Below are positions 34,815 through 44,826 of a DNA stretch of 64,000 nt, in pieces. Where the stretch lies: contig OY760134.1 in assembly GCA_963663145.1 (NCBI GenBank), positions 806,001 through 870,000 on the forward strand, in the 5' to 3' direction. The notes under the pieces are model-generated. The model did no database searches. It saw only the letters and a program-made list of their open reading frames with translations, and was not told where the DNA came from. Every line of letters begins with the position of its first letter. The stretch's first letter is position 1. The translations under genes were made by a program, and so were the position numbers. The stretch comes from Azotimanducus sp963663145. GTDB taxonomy: Bacteria > Pseudomonadota > Gammaproteobacteria > Pseudomonadales > Azotimanducaceae.

Positions 34815-35179
34815 ATATTGTTGATTCATCGGCGTGGCTTGCGTTCTTGGCCGGTGGCCGGAACGCGCAGATCTTCGCTGTCCCAATTGCAGATCTCGCT
34901 GAGTTGTTGGTGCCGACCGTCACCATTACGGAGGTATTCAAGAACATACTGCGCCAGCGAGGAGAGGAAGCCGCCTTGCGGGTCCTGGCGCACATGGAGC
35001 AGGGAAGCGTCATCCCTTTGAACCAAAAGCTCTCGGTCGATGCGGCGAGTTTTGGTGTCGAATATAAGTTGCCTCTTGCTGACAGCATGATTTACGCGAC
35101 GGCGCATCACTATCAGGCTACTTTGTGGACACAGGATTCCGACTTTAAGGATCTTGCCCAAGTCAAGTATTTTCCCTGA
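34811..35179 (+). CDS. vapC: PIN-domain ribonuclease toxin (VapC)
   Basis: A 122-residue PIN-domain protein with all acidic residues in place: D5 (MNIVDSSAWL), E41 (TITEVFKN), D91 (PLADSMIYATA) and D109/D111 (LWTQDSDF). VapC toxins cleave tRNA or rRNA and stop translation. The gene overlaps its antitoxin and begins with GTG. Composition is lower in G+C than neighbouring genes, consistent with recent acquisition. Confidence 0.88.
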   Translation: MNIVDSSAWLAFLAGGRNAQIFAVPIADLAELLVPTVTITEVFKNILRQRGEEAALRVLAHMEQGSVIPLNQKLSVDAASFGVEYKLPLADSMIYATAHHYQATLWTQDSDFKDLAQVKYFP

Positions 35180-35192
35180 CATACTTTCTCGC

Positions 35193-37112
35193 CTAGCTGA
35201 AGACGTAATCGTCGGCCTTCGGCGACTTGGTTTGATTCCAGAATTCGAGCATTGAGAAGGGCCAGTTTTGTGTGATTCGGCCGGATGCGTTCTTGTACCA
35301 GGTGGACACCCCCGGCGTTGACCAGGCCATTTGTTCGTTGCCCTTGTCGATGTATTGGTTGTAGGCGTCGTGAACCTCTCGTCGACAATCCATCACCGAG
35401 TTTTCTCCTGCAAGCAGCAGGCGAATGCAGCCCATCACGTAGCGCACTTCGCACTCCGAGAAGAAGGTGATGCTGGCATTGATCACGATATTGGTATTGG
35501 GCCCATAGAGCACGAACAGGTTGGGATAGCCCGGGATGGTGATGCCGAGATAGGCGCGCGGGTCGCCGTTCCAGTGCTCGCGTAGTTCCGTACCGCCGAG
35601 ACCGCGGATCTTGATGGGAAAGAAGAAATCGCTCGCCTTGAAGCCCGTGCCGTAGATGAGGACGTCAAAATCGAACAAGCGCCCGTCCTCGCACTTGATG
35701 CCGCTCGCGTGAATCTTCTCAATCGGCGATGTGATCAGCTCCAGGTTTTCTCGCTGCAAGGCCCTCAGCCATGTGCCGTTGTCGCGAAGTCCCCGCTTGG
35801 CACCGAAGGGGTAGTGCGGGATCGAGGCCTTAATAAGGTCCGGCCGACCATCAAGCTCGGTGCGCACAAACTCCTCCAAGAGTTCCCGCACCATATCATT
35901 CTCGGCGCTGATGCTGCGCGCTTCGTTCCACTGCGGGTCGCGCTTGACCGAGCTGAGCAAACCTTCGCCGGCCACATAGAAGACCCAGAACCTGAACCAC
36001 TTGCCATAAAAGGGCAGGTGATTGAGGAGCCAGTGCTTCCCCTCGGGGATGAAGTCGTGGTACTCGGGCGTGTGCAAAATCCAAGGTGGGGTGCGCTGGA
36101 ACACCGTCACCTGTTCGGCCTGCTTCGCGATCTCGGGAACGAATTGGAAGGCGCTCGCGCCGGTGCCTATGACGCCGACGCGCTTCCCGGTGAAATCATG
36201 CTGGTGCTCCCATTCGGCGGAATGAAAGGAGATGCCAGAGTAGTCGTCACGACCGGGAATCTGCGGGAACTTTGGTCGATTGAGTTGACCGGTTGCCATG
36301 ATCAAGGCGTTGCCGCGTTCGAGCATAGCGCGCCCATCGGCATCTTTCGCGTGAATGCACCACTCGCCGCGCGCTTGGTCGAACACCGCTTCAGTCGCCT
36401 CGGTATCAAGCAGTAAGTGGTCGCGCAACGCATACTTGTCGGCAAACTGTTGAAAGTAGGTTAGCAGCGCCTCGTTGTTCGAAAAGTGCTGCGGCCAGTC
36501 ATAGGGTTCGAAGGAGTAGCTGTACATGTGATTGGCGCTATCCACGCGGCAGCCGGGATAGGTGTTTTCAAGCCAGGTTCCGCCGACATCGGAGTTCTTG
36601 TCAATGATCAGAAAATCGACCCCCTCTTCCTTTAGTCGCTTCGCCGCCAGTAGCCCCGACATGCCGGCACCAATGATGATGACGCGAAACGCGCCCCGCG
36701 CCTGTTGCGAAATGCCCGCGAAGCTCTTGTGCGCGAAGGTATCTTCGCCGTCGATGGCAAGTTCACGCTGCAGAAAATCTTTGTAGTCGCCTTGAATGGT
36801 CTCGGCGATGATGAATTCGGTCATCTCCTCGATCTGTTCTTGGCCGAGTGCGACCGGTCCGTGATCGGGGTTGTCGCGGCACGCTGATTGATGCGCACGA
36901 ATGGCCTCGAACGCGAGCGTCCGGACTTCTTCCTGTTGGGCTTCGGATAGTCCGCATTGTTCGTCTGTCAAGAACCCGCCCTCCGGGCGAATCTCGCCGC
37001 GCAACAGGCGCATATCGCCGGTCAAATGCACCAGGCTGTTCATGAGGCTCGGAACGTGCGCAGAGGCAAGTGCCTCGCGCAGCGCCGCATCGCTGATGTC
37101 AGGAATTGTCAT
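35193..37112 (-). CDS. Baeyer-Villiger monooxygenase, HAPMO-like
   Basis: A 639-residue flavoprotein monooxygenase. The first 140 residues form an extension (ASAHVPSLMNSLVHLTGDMR) of the kind and size seen in 4-hydroxyacetophenone monooxygenase. Then come the FAD motif IIGAGMSGLLAA, GGTWLENTYPGCRVD, a slightly altered Baeyer-Villiger fingerprint (YSGISFHSAEW, with Tyr for Phe at its first position) and the NADPH motif VIGTGASAFQ. It would insert oxygen next to a ketone using NADPH. It is divergent from homoserine dehydrogenase with only about 30 bases between starts. Confidence 0.88.
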   Translation of the reverse strand: MTIPDISDAALREALASAHVPSLMNSLVHLTGDMRLLRGEIRPEGGFLTDEQCGLSEAQQEEVRTLAFEAIRAHQSACRDNPDHGPVALGQEQIEEMTEFIIAETIQGDYKDFLQRELAIDGEDTFAHKSFAGISQQARGAFRVIIIGAGMSGLLAAKRLKEEGVDFLIIDKNSDVGGTWLENTYPGCRVDSANHMYSYSFEPYDWPQHFSNNEALLTYFQQFADKYALRDHLLLDTEATEAVFDQARGEWCIHAKDADGRAMLERGNALIMATGQLNRPKFPQIPGRDDYSGISFHSAEWEHQHDFTGKRVGVIGTGASAFQFVPEIAKQAEQVTVFQRTPPWILHTPEYHDFIPEGKHWLLNHLPFYGKWFRFWVFYVAGEGLLSSVKRDPQWNEARSISAENDMVRELLEEFVRTELDGRPDLIKASIPHYPFGAKRGLRDNGTWLRALQRENLELITSPIEKIHASGIKCEDGRLFDFDVLIYGTGFKASDFFFPIKIRGLGGTELREHWNGDPRAYLGITIPGYPNLFVLYGPNTNIVINASITFFSECEVRYVMGCIRLLLAGENSVMDCRREVHDAYNQYIDKGNEQMAWSTPGVSTWYKNASGRITQNWPFSMLEFWNQTKSPKADDYVFS

Positions 37113-37141
37113 TATTTGTTGGAAGCTGCCAAAATACGGGT

Positions 37142-38512
37142 GTGAATACTAAAGTAATCCTCTCGTCCGGCGAAGCCTCGTCCGATGTGGGTCCGGTGCC
37201 CTGCGGCGGAACCTGTTCGGACGAGATCCCCTTGAAAATCGGCGTGTCTGGGCTCGGCACCGTGGCCACCGGCTTGGTGGGCCTATTGGATCAGCAGGGT
37301 GATCGACTCGCGCGGCAGGCCGGAAAACCGCTCAAGCTCACGCGCATTGCCAGTCGCACATCCAAGCCCGAAAGGGTTCCAGAGGGCGTGCGCTTCGGGA
37401 CCGATGTCTTTGCGCTCATTGAAGACCCCGAAGTGGACTTGGTCGTCGAACTGATCGGCGGCGTAGACCCGGCGCTTGGTCTCATCACGCAAGCCCTCAC
37501 GCGCGGCAAGCCGGTTGTCACCGCCAACAAAGAGGTACTGGCAAGGCATGGCGACGCGCTGTTTGCGCTCGCGGCCGAGAAGGGTTTGCCCATTGGGTTT
37601 GAGGCCTCGGTCGGCGGCGGCATCCCGATTATCAAGGCCATGCGCGAGAGCCTCGCTGGCGATCAGGTGACACGCATTGTCGGCATAGTCAATGGCACCA
37701 CCAACTTCATTCTCACGCGCATGGCGGAAAAGGGCGCGAGCTTTGAGGCGGCGCTCAAGGAGGCGCAGGAACTTGGGTTTGCCGAAGCCGAGCCCGACTA
37801 CGACATACAGGGTACGGATGCCGCGCATAAGATTGCCATACTCGCGGCCATCGCCTGGGGCCTTGCCTTTGATGTCGATCAGGTGCAGGCCGAAGGCATG
37901 CATCTGGTGCGCGCGGAAGATCTCGAATTCGCCGCACGCCTCGGCTATTCGATCAAACATCTCGGCATGGCGGCGGTGGAAGAGACTGGTGTGCAGACGC
38001 GCGTGTTTCCAGCCTTGGTGCCGCACGCTAATCTGCTCTCTCAGGTTCGCGGTGTGACCAACGCCGTGCAGGTGTCGAGCCAATCGCTTGGCGAGAGCCT
38101 CTTTATGGGCCCGGGCGCGGGCGCGCTGCCAACCGCCAATTCGGTGCTTGCCGATGTCGTCGACATCGCCTGCGGCGATGCGCCGAGACCCATGTCACGG
38201 ACGACCGCTGCCATCAGACGACTTCCGGCGGAGGAATCATCCGCAAGCTTCTATCTGCGCGTGCAGGTGATTGACAAGACCGGAGTGCTGGCGCAACTCG
38301 CCGAAGTGCTGGCAAGCAAGGGTGTCGGCATCGATGCCATGCTACAGCCCGAGATTGGCGAGCGGGCGCAAGCGGGGAGCGATGAGGCGTCAATTGTCGT
38401 GGTGACGCATGAGACGACGGAAACCAAGATGCGTGAGGCCGTGGAACTCATTGAGGGCTTCGCGGAAGTGCGCGGCGCGGCATCGCTCATTCGCGTCTAT
38501 GGTGGCGATTGA
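37142..38512 (+). CDS. hom: Homoserine dehydrogenase
   Basis: Reduces aspartate semialdehyde to homoserine. NAD(P)-binding IGVSGLGTVATGL, TANKEVLARHG, GIVNGTTNFILTRM, EAEPDYDIQGTDAAHKI and a C-terminal ACT domain (YLRVQVIDKTGVLAQLAEVL) for threonine feedback are present. No aspartokinase is fused. GTG 37142 gives a 30-residue N-terminal extension before the nucleotide-binding strand; a later GTG or a TTG just before KIGVSG could be the true start, since the divergent gene begins at 37112. thrC, which often follows hom, is absent and recJ comes next. Confidence 0.92.
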   Translation: MNTKVILSSGEASSDVGPVPCGGTCSDEIPLKIGVSGLGTVATGLVGLLDQQGDRLARQAGKPLKLTRIASRTSKPERVPEGVRFGTDVFALIEDPEVDLVVELIGGVDPALGLITQALTRGKPVVTANKEVLARHGDALFALAAEKGLPIGFEASVGGGIPIIKAMRESLAGDQVTRIVGIVNGTTNFILTRMAEKGASFEAALKEAQELGFAEAEPDYDIQGTDAAHKIAILAAIAWGLAFDVDQVQAEGMHLVRAEDLEFAARLGYSIKHLGMAAVEETGVQTRVFPALVPHANLLSQVRGVTNAVQVSSQSLGESLFMGPGAGALPTANSVLADVVDIACGDAPRPMSRTTAAIRRLPAEESSASFYLRVQVIDKTGVLAQLAEVLASKGVGIDAMLQPEIGERAQAGSDEASIVVVTHETTETKMREAVELIEGFAEVRGAASLIRVYGGD

Positions 38513-40239
38513 TGTTGGCCGAGATTCGTGCGAGAGCGGTGGGGGGGCATGAACGTGTGCTCGCCGACGCGATGCACCCAGTGCTCGCACGAATCTATGC
38601 GGCGCGGGGCGTGAAGGATCGTGCCGAAGTCGATCTCGCACTCTCTGCACTGCCAAGACCGGCAAAGCTCAAACACATTGATCAGGCGGCTGCGATTATC
38701 AGCGATGCTGTCATGGCCGAAGAGCGCATCGTCGTGGTGGGTGATTTCGATGCCGATGGCGCGTCGGGTACCGCCCTCGGCGTGCTGGCACTGCAATCCT
38801 TCGGTGCCGAGGAAGTGGGGTTTTTGGTGCCGAACCGCTTTGAGTTTGGCCACGGTCTCTCGACGCAACTGGTCAAGGTCGCCTCGGAACTCGAACCGGA
38901 TCTGTTGGTGACGGTGGACCACGGGGTCGCGAGCCTTGAAGGTATTCAGTTCGCGCGCAAGCTCGGTATGCGCGTAGTGGTGACCGACCACCACTTAGCT
39001 GGAGAAGCGTTGCCCGACGCCGACGCGATCGTCAATCCGAACCAACCCGGCTGCGAGTTCGAGAGCAAGTGCCTTGCGGGGGTGGGCGTGCTCTTCTATG
39101 TGATGAGTGCGGTACGTGCGGAACTGGCAAGGAGGGATTGGTTCGGTGCTGATCGTCCCATGCCGAACATGGCGGATCTTCTTGACTTGGTGGCGATCGG
39201 CACCATCTCGGACCTGGTGCCTTTCGATCGCACCAACCGGATTCTCGTGAGCGAAGGCTTGAGGCGCGCGAGCATCGCCCCTCGCCCGGGTGTGCGGGCG
39301 CTCTTGGAAGTCGCGAAGCGCGGCCGCACGAGGGTGCTTGCCGATGACATCGGCTACGGCCTTGCGCCGAGAATCAATGCGGCCGGGCGCTTGACGGACA
39401 TGTCGCTCGGCATCCAATGCCTGTTAAGCCAGACGCTCACCGACGCGCGGCGAATCGCGGGCGAACTTGACCAACTCAATCGTCGGCGCAAGGAAATTGA
39501 ATCCTCGATGGTCATGCGTGCGGAACACCTGTTGCGCGAAACCAAGCGCAAGCTCGAAGGCAAGGACTTGCCGGCCGTGATCTGCCTCTATGATGCGGAC
39601 TTCAGCCAAGGGGTCATCGGCTTGGTCGCATCGCGCTTGGCAAGGGAGCTGGAGCGTCCGGCGTTCGTGTTCGCCGATGCCGGCGATGCCGAACCCGACT
39701 ATTTGCGTGGCTCCGCGCGTGGCGTGCCGGGCTTTCACCTGCTGGATTTGATCGATCTCGTGAATACTCGTCGGCCGGGATTGTTGGTGCGCTACGGCGG
39801 TCACGCCATGGCTGCGGGGGTGACGCTGGTGCGCGCCAACCTCGCTGAATTCGCCGAATCCGTGCAGCAAGTCGTGTGTCGAGAAATGCACGTCCCGCCG
39901 CCGTCGAGCGTGTATCTGACCGATGGAACCCTGCACGAGGACCAACTCTGCCTTGATTTCGCGCGCGAGCTGGAGAACGCCGGACCTTGGGGCCAAGGCT
40001 TCGAACAACCGACCTTCGAAGGTGTCTTCTCCTTGCGCACCCAACGGGTCGTCGCCGATGCTCACCTGCGCATGCTGCTCGAACAGGGTCAAACCCTGAT
40101 CGACGCCATCGCCTTTGGGCAAGATGAACTGATCGCAGCGAATCGCGTGCGTATCGGCTATAGGCTGAGCGTGCACAGATGGGGAGATTCCGAAACCGCG
40201 CAACTCATCGTCGAACGGCTTGAGCCTTTGGACGCTTGA
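38512..40239 (+). CDS. recJ: Single-stranded-DNA-specific exonuclease RecJ
   Basis: A 575-residue 5'-3' exonuclease used in recombination and mismatch repair. DHH-family motifs are visible: VVVGDFDADGASGTA, LLVTVDHGVAS, VVVTDHHLAGEALP and LVAIGTISDLVPF; the DHHA1 domain contains RYGGHAMAAGVTL. Length is close to E. coli RecJ. The ATG at 38512 overlaps the hom stop by one base (TGATG). Confidence 0.96.
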   Translation: MLAEIRARAVGGHERVLADAMHPVLARIYAARGVKDRAEVDLALSALPRPAKLKHIDQAAAIISDAVMAEERIVVVGDFDADGASGTALGVLALQSFGAEEVGFLVPNRFEFGHGLSTQLVKVASELEPDLLVTVDHGVASLEGIQFARKLGMRVVVTDHHLAGEALPDADAIVNPNQPGCEFESKCLAGVGVLFYVMSAVRAELARRDWFGADRPMPNMADLLDLVAIGTISDLVPFDRTNRILVSEGLRRASIAPRPGVRALLEVAKRGRTRVLADDIGYGLAPRINAAGRLTDMSLGIQCLLSQTLTDARRIAGELDQLNRRRKEIESSMVMRAEHLLRETKRKLEGKDLPAVICLYDADFSQGVIGLVASRLARELERPAFVFADAGDAEPDYLRGSARGVPGFHLLDLIDLVNTRRPGLLVRYGGHAMAAGVTLVRANLAEFAESVQQVVCREMHVPPPSSVYLTDGTLHEDQLCLDFARELENAGPWGQGFEQPTFEGVFSLRTQRVVADAHLRMLLEQGQTLIDAIAFGQDELIAANRVRIGYRLSVHRWGDSETAQLIVERLEPLDA

Positions 40240-40257
40240 GGGGCTGGTATAGGAACC

Positions 40258-42531
40258 ATGTATCGCCCAAGGGCTGCCCGCTCATCGCGCTCCCGTTCGG
40301 CCTGCCTTGCGCTCCTCTCGACCTTTTGCTTCGTGACGCCAGGGCTCTCGCACGCCCAAGGATCGGCATCCTTGCTCATAGAAGAGATACTCGTCACCGC
40401 CACCAAGAAGGCCGAACTCGAACGGGCGCAGGATGTCCCGATTTCTATTCTCGCCTTTTCCGGAGACCAGCTTGAAGCCGCTCGCGTGGACACCATCAGC
40501 GACATAGGCTCGCTCGTGCCCAATACGCTGCTGCACCCGAATCCGTCGGTCTCGAACGGGTCCATGTTCTCCATTCGCGGCACCGGCACGGCATCGAGCA
40601 TTCCCTCGGACGATCCGGCCGTCGGCGTGTTCGTGGACGGCGTGGTCCTCGGGGTATTGAACGGTGGCAACCTGGATGCCTTTGACCTTGCGTCGGTGGA
40701 AGTGCTGCGCGGTCCGCAAGGCACGCTGTTTGGGCGTAATGTCACCGCTGGCGCCATACTCATGCGCACCGAGCGCCCACGCTTCGAACCGGCTGGCGAC
40801 CTGCGACTGACTCTCGGCACGGCCGGCCGCGCCGATATGTCCGCAAAGGCCACGGGTCCCTTGGTGCAAGACTTGCTCGCCGCTCGCCTCAGCCTAACCT
40901 TCAAGTCGACCGACGGGTACTTCAAGAACCAGAACGGCGATGGCGCGCCGCTTGGCAGTGTGCTTGGGCGAAACGCGCCGCTTGATTCGCGTTATGGCGC
41001 GAGCGAGTCCTACATCCTGCGGCCATCTGTTCGCATCACGCCGAACGAGGATCTGAGAATCGACCTGATCGCGGAGTTTCAACACACCGATGGCAGCGCG
41101 ACGGCTGCGCAAAAGGCAACGCGTAACATCGCCGGTAACAGCGGCCTGCCCGAGCTTGGCAGATCTGACGACATCAGCCTGAGCACGGTCGGCATCAACG
41201 AGTACGAGTACCGCAGCTTCGTCGTTGATGCGATCCAAGACACCATTAACGGTAGGCTGAGCCTGATTAGCGGATACCGGAAACTCAAGCAGTTCAACTT
41301 GCTGGACCCGGATGGTTCGGCAGTGGATTTGTTCATCGCCTATAGCGACCCAAGGCAGCAGCAGTTCTCTCAAGAAGTGCGTTGGTCCGGTAACCCTTGG
41401 GGTGCCGAGTCCCTCGAATTGACACTTGGCGGCTACTACTTCACGCAAGAGATTGACCACGTCGAAGGGCGACGATTGCTCGCTGCGGTTCGTCCCGAAC
41501 CGATTACCCAAGGGCTTGGCGGCATGGTCGAACACGATGCGACCGGCCTCTTCACGCAAGCCGCCTACCACTTGACGCCTTCTCTGGTGGCGATCGTGGG
41601 TTTGCGCTACACCCATGAAGAAAAGGACGCCAAGATCACGGCCGGGGCAACTTGTGACCCGGTGGCGCGTGAGTGTCTGTATGGTTTTCAGGATGATGAG
41701 GCCTGGTCCAACCTGAGTTGGTCCCTATCGCTACAGTACTTTCCATCGCACCACACGCAGTGGTACGTCTCGGCCAAGCGCGGTTTTCGCAGCGGTGGAT
41801 TCAATATCCGCAACGCCTCGGCCTTCGTGGTCTCACCCAAGTACGATGAAGAGGTGGTCGATGCCTATGAACTGGGCGTAAAGTCGGACCTCTTGGAGAC
41901 ATTGCGCTTCAACGCGGCCATGTTTTTCAGCCGATTCGACGAACTGCAACGCATCGTGATTCAGCCGGATGCCTCGCAGCGGGTGCAGAATGCGGCGCAA
42001 GCAACCATCAAGGGCCTTGAACTCGACCTCACCTGGTTGCTGACGGACAGATTCTCCGTCGTCGCCAATCTGGGTCTGCTCAATGGCAAGTACGATCGAC
42101 TGGCGTCCGGCGCATTGCGGAGCATCAACAATGCCCGCATCTCCTCGCAGCTTGTGGCGGGTGGTTTGCCGCCCTTGCGGGTCGGCGAACTGCGTCTTGC
42201 CCGGCTTCCGGAGCTTACCGCTTCCTTCACGGCCCTACTCGATCAGCCGCTCGGCGGTCTCGGCACCATCTCCTATCGCCTTGGGTACGCCTTGGTGGAT
42301 GAGCGCGCGGGCAACGATACCAATATCGGCCTGCTGCCGGGCTACTCGGAGTTCGATGCGAGCCTGACCTTCCGCTCCATCGATGAGCGCTGGCAGGTCA
42401 CGGTCTTTGGCAAGAACCTGCTCGATGAGGCTCGCGCCTATTCGTTTCTCGTGGATATCTCCATGTACTCCAATTTCATCCAATCCGGTCTCCCCGCCCG
42501 CTACGGCGTGGAATTCGCGATTCGGTTGTAG
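40258..42531 (+). CDS. TonB-dependent outer-membrane receptor
   Basis: A 757-residue receptor with a signal peptide cut after SHA-Q, a TonB-box-like stretch (IEEILVTATKKAE), a plug domain (ALERAQDVPISILAFSG; VEVLRGPQGTLFGRNVTAG) and a beta-barrel ending in an aromatic-poor strand (YGVEFAIRL). The plug sequence is of the type common in environmental bacteria that import carbohydrates, lipids or other organic substrates; the ligand is not evident. It starts 18 bases after recJ. No operator like the zinc boxes lies upstream. Confidence 0.9.
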   Translation: MYRPRAARSSRSRSACLALLSTFCFVTPGLSHAQGSASLLIEEILVTATKKAELERAQDVPISILAFSGDQLEAARVDTISDIGSLVPNTLLHPNPSVSNGSMFSIRGTGTASSIPSDDPAVGVFVDGVVLGVLNGGNLDAFDLASVEVLRGPQGTLFGRNVTAGAILMRTERPRFEPAGDLRLTLGTAGRADMSAKATGPLVQDLLAARLSLTFKSTDGYFKNQNGDGAPLGSVLGRNAPLDSRYGASESYILRPSVRITPNEDLRIDLIAEFQHTDGSATAAQKATRNIAGNSGLPELGRSDDISLSTVGINEYEYRSFVVDAIQDTINGRLSLISGYRKLKQFNLLDPDGSAVDLFIAYSDPRQQQFSQEVRWSGNPWGAESLELTLGGYYFTQEIDHVEGRRLLAAVRPEPITQGLGGMVEHDATGLFTQAAYHLTPSLVAIVGLRYTHEEKDAKITAGATCDPVARECLYGFQDDEAWSNLSWSLSLQYFPSHHTQWYVSAKRGFRSGGFNIRNASAFVVSPKYDEEVVDAYELGVKSDLLETLRFNAAMFFSRFDELQRIVIQPDASQRVQNAAQATIKGLELDLTWLLTDRFSVVANLGLLNGKYDRLASGALRSINNARISSQLVAGGLPPLRVGELRLARLPELTASFTALLDQPLGGLGTISYRLGYALVDERAGNDTNIGLLPGYSEFDASLTFRSIDERWQVTVFGKNLLDEARAYSFLVDISMYSNFIQSGLPARYGVEFAIRL

Positions 42532-42555
42532 GAGCGTGTTTGTTTGGATTGATTC

Positions 42556-42577
42556 CAGAGATGATTGAGAGTCTCTG
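42556..42577 (+). terminator. Possible terminator after the first TonB receptor
   Basis: CAGAGA / TCTCTG arms with a 10-base loop lie 25 bases after the receptor stop, followed by TCTTGTGGTCTCG. The T-content after the stem is low, so the call is weak. Confidence 0.3.
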
Positions 42578-42696
42578 TCTTGTGGTCTCGTCAAAGCTTT
42601 CGACGAAATTCTGAGCACTATTGTTCGGGTGTCACCGCGAGGACTGCGTCGACACCAAGGCCGACCTTGATTCGCCGTAGTGAAGTGCCGCAGTTG

Positions 42697-42733
42697 TTGC
42701 CAGCGCAAAACGTTATGTTATAACATAACATTT
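42697..42733 (+). promoter_or_regulatory. Promoter with Zur-type operator upstream of the zinc-block receptor
   Basis: TTGCCA (42697) and TATAAC (42719) are separated by 16 bases. Over the -10 lies an 18-base perfect palindrome, GTTATGTTATAACATAAC (42712-42729). The 17-base ATGTTATAACATAACAT (42715-42731) also has the 7-3-7 form of known Zur boxes. Bases 42715-42733 are identical to 49591-49609 in front of zur. A repressor bound here would block polymerase directly. Confidence 0.8.
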
Positions 42734-42754
42734 TCTTTCAATTCGAGATGGGCT

Positions 42755-44743
42755 ATGAAACTCAGAAAACTATCTTTGCTGACGGCAGTATTTTGGCTGG
42801 CGACAGCCGCGCTGCCGAGAGAAGTACCCGCGCAGGCGGGGACGGAGGTCATTGAGGAGATTACCGTTCGCGCCGAACACGTTGAAGAGACCATTCCGCT
42901 GGACTTGCGGCAATTCGGCAACCGTGTGGAAGTCATCACGGCAGACGAACTACAGGTCGGCGGATTTCATGACTTGGCGCAGAGCCTGCAAATGAAGGTC
43001 CCAGGACTCTACCTCGCGCCCAAGAACGGTGCTTTTGATTATGTTGGCTGCTCACTTCAGGGCTCGCGGTGCCAAGACATCCTGTGGCTGATCGACGGCG
43101 TCAGGATCAACAATCGGCTGTACAACTCTACGAGCCCCTTGGACACGGTGCCCGCCCACATGGTGGAGCGCATCGAAGTGCTCTACGGCGGGCAGGGAAT
43201 CTTCTACGGCACCCAATCCGTTGTCGGCGTGGTCAACGTGGTGACCAAGGACTTTTCGGAGAATCCCCACGGACGCCTCGGACTGGCCGTGGACGGCAAT
43301 GACGGTGTCCATGCGAATTTCGACTATGCCACGACACTGGGCGATCATCGGTTCGTACTCTATGCCTCGACCGACCAAGCCGACGGGATTCGGCCCTACA
43401 GGAACGAGGATTTCCAGCCGAGCGCCACTGATCGAGAGAGAAGCTACGATGTCGCCATGCTCGGTCTGAAGTACGCCTACAACGTCAGCGACCGCTCGCG
43501 TCTGTCGCTCCATTATCAGCGAACGGACGCGGAGCTTGATTTCGCGCGTCCCTATCTCAACTACGATACCGTCAACGCGCGCGATGAAGAGATACTGACG
43601 CTCAAATACGACCTACAGGCGACCGACAGCATCGGCCTGTTCGTCAAGGCGTACTCGCACACTTGGGACACCGACTACACGCGGATCTACAATGTCCTCG
43701 ACGACAGCGGAGCGGTGACGGGCGATCTCAGAACCGTGAACGATGGCTCCTATTGGGGCTATGAGGACTATGGGGTCACGGCCATGACGCGCATCGAAAC
43801 CGAGACTGGATTCGACTTTGCGGCCGGATACGAACACCAGCGCTTTTCCGGTAGCGACGATGTCCTCCTCATCGCGGACCAGACCGAGTCGGTGGACGCC
43901 TTCTTCGGGCAGGTCAGAACCAATGAGAACCTTTTCGCCAGCACGCGCATGGCACTTGGATTTCGCCATAACAGGTCCAGCGGTGATGGCGAAGTCACGG
44001 TCGGCAACTTCAGCCTGCGTCACGAATTCAGTGACTCGCTGTATCTTCGCGGCAGCGTCGGCACGTCCTTCCGTCTGCCCGATGCTTGGCAGCTCTACGG
44101 TAACGATCCCTGCTGCACACTCGGCAATCCGGATCTGGAAGGCGAAAAGAGCCGCAACGTCAATGTCGCCGTCGGTGGCCGGAGCCGCCTTGGACTGCGC
44201 TGGGAGATCGTCGCGTTTCAGCGCGAGGTGGATGACCTCATAGGTGTCGTTGACGGCATGCGCGTGAACACTGATCGCAGGGTGGACTTCGACGGATGGG
44301 AAGTCAACATCGCCTACGATTTCAACCCAGACTGGAGTGCCGGCATCAACTACGTCGCAACGAGCGCAGAAGCGGAAGGCTCGAGCGATCAAATCACCGA
44401 TGTGCCAGAGAGCACGCTCAAGGCCAGCTTGATGTATCGGTCGGCCAATTCACCATTTGAATTCGCCGCATCGCTTGCAAAGGTGGGAGACCTCTACGAT
44501 TCGGTATCTGGAGGCATTGGTCGCGTGGAGCACGGCGGGTATGCAGTGCTGGATATGGGTGCAGGCTATCGATTCGGCGACGAACGCCGCCACCGCATCG
44601 GCATTCGGCTTGAGAATGCCTTGGATGAGGAATACGCGGCTTCGCTTGGGCGCAGCATCAGGGACCTTGACGGCAGTTCATATCCTTATGAAAACCTAGG
44701 CACACCGCAGACGGTCCACGTTTCTTATGCGTATCGGTTTTAG
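42755..44743 (+). CDS. TonB-dependent receptor, probable zinc or zincophore importer
   Basis: A 662-residue receptor beginning at ATG 42755 with a signal peptide cut near AQA. The TonB-box region reads VIEEITVRAEH, the plug includes LIDGVRINNRLYNS and IEVLYGGQGIFYGTQSVVG, and the barrel ends in VHVSYAYRF with the usual terminal Phe. Cysteines are unusually placed: a pair in the plug (GCSLQGSRCQD) and an adjacent pair in an outer loop (NDPCCTLGN). Because its promoter carries the same operator as zur, it is inferred to be a zinc-starvation receptor comparable in role to ZnuD. The ligand is inferred from context only. Confidence 0.86.
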   Translation: MKLRKLSLLTAVFWLATAALPREVPAQAGTEVIEEITVRAEHVEETIPLDLRQFGNRVEVITADELQVGGFHDLAQSLQMKVPGLYLAPKNGAFDYVGCSLQGSRCQDILWLIDGVRINNRLYNSTSPLDTVPAHMVERIEVLYGGQGIFYGTQSVVGVVNVVTKDFSENPHGRLGLAVDGNDGVHANFDYATTLGDHRFVLYASTDQADGIRPYRNEDFQPSATDRERSYDVAMLGLKYAYNVSDRSRLSLHYQRTDAELDFARPYLNYDTVNARDEEILTLKYDLQATDSIGLFVKAYSHTWDTDYTRIYNVLDDSGAVTGDLRTVNDGSYWGYEDYGVTAMTRIETETGFDFAAGYEHQRFSGSDDVLLIADQTESVDAFFGQVRTNENLFASTRMALGFRHNRSSGDGEVTVGNFSLRHEFSDSLYLRGSVGTSFRLPDAWQLYGNDPCCTLGNPDLEGEKSRNVNVAVGGRSRLGLRWEIVAFQREVDDLIGVVDGMRVNTDRRVDFDGWEVNIAYDFNPDWSAGINYVATSAEAEGSSDQITDVPESTLKASLMYRSANSPFEFAASLAKVGDLYDSVSGGIGRVEHGGYAVLDMGAGYRFGDERRHRIGIRLENALDEEYAASLGRSIRDLDGSSYPYENLGTPQTVHVSYAYRF

Positions 44744-44826
44744 CTCGATTTGGCGTGAGTTGATCCTACCGGGACGGGGCTGACCTCCCGATCAGCGGGC
44801 CACCGGGGCTGCGGAGTTGTTGTTAC

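Noticed and set aside
40258..42531. First TonB receptor as part of the zinc regulon
   Set aside because: No Zur-type operator lies upstream; it directly follows recJ and is separated from the zinc promoter by a possible terminator.
42712..42731. Fur (iron) box in front of the zinc-block receptor
   Set aside because: The site lacks the GATAATGATAATCATTATC pattern and is identical to the one before zur-znuCBA.
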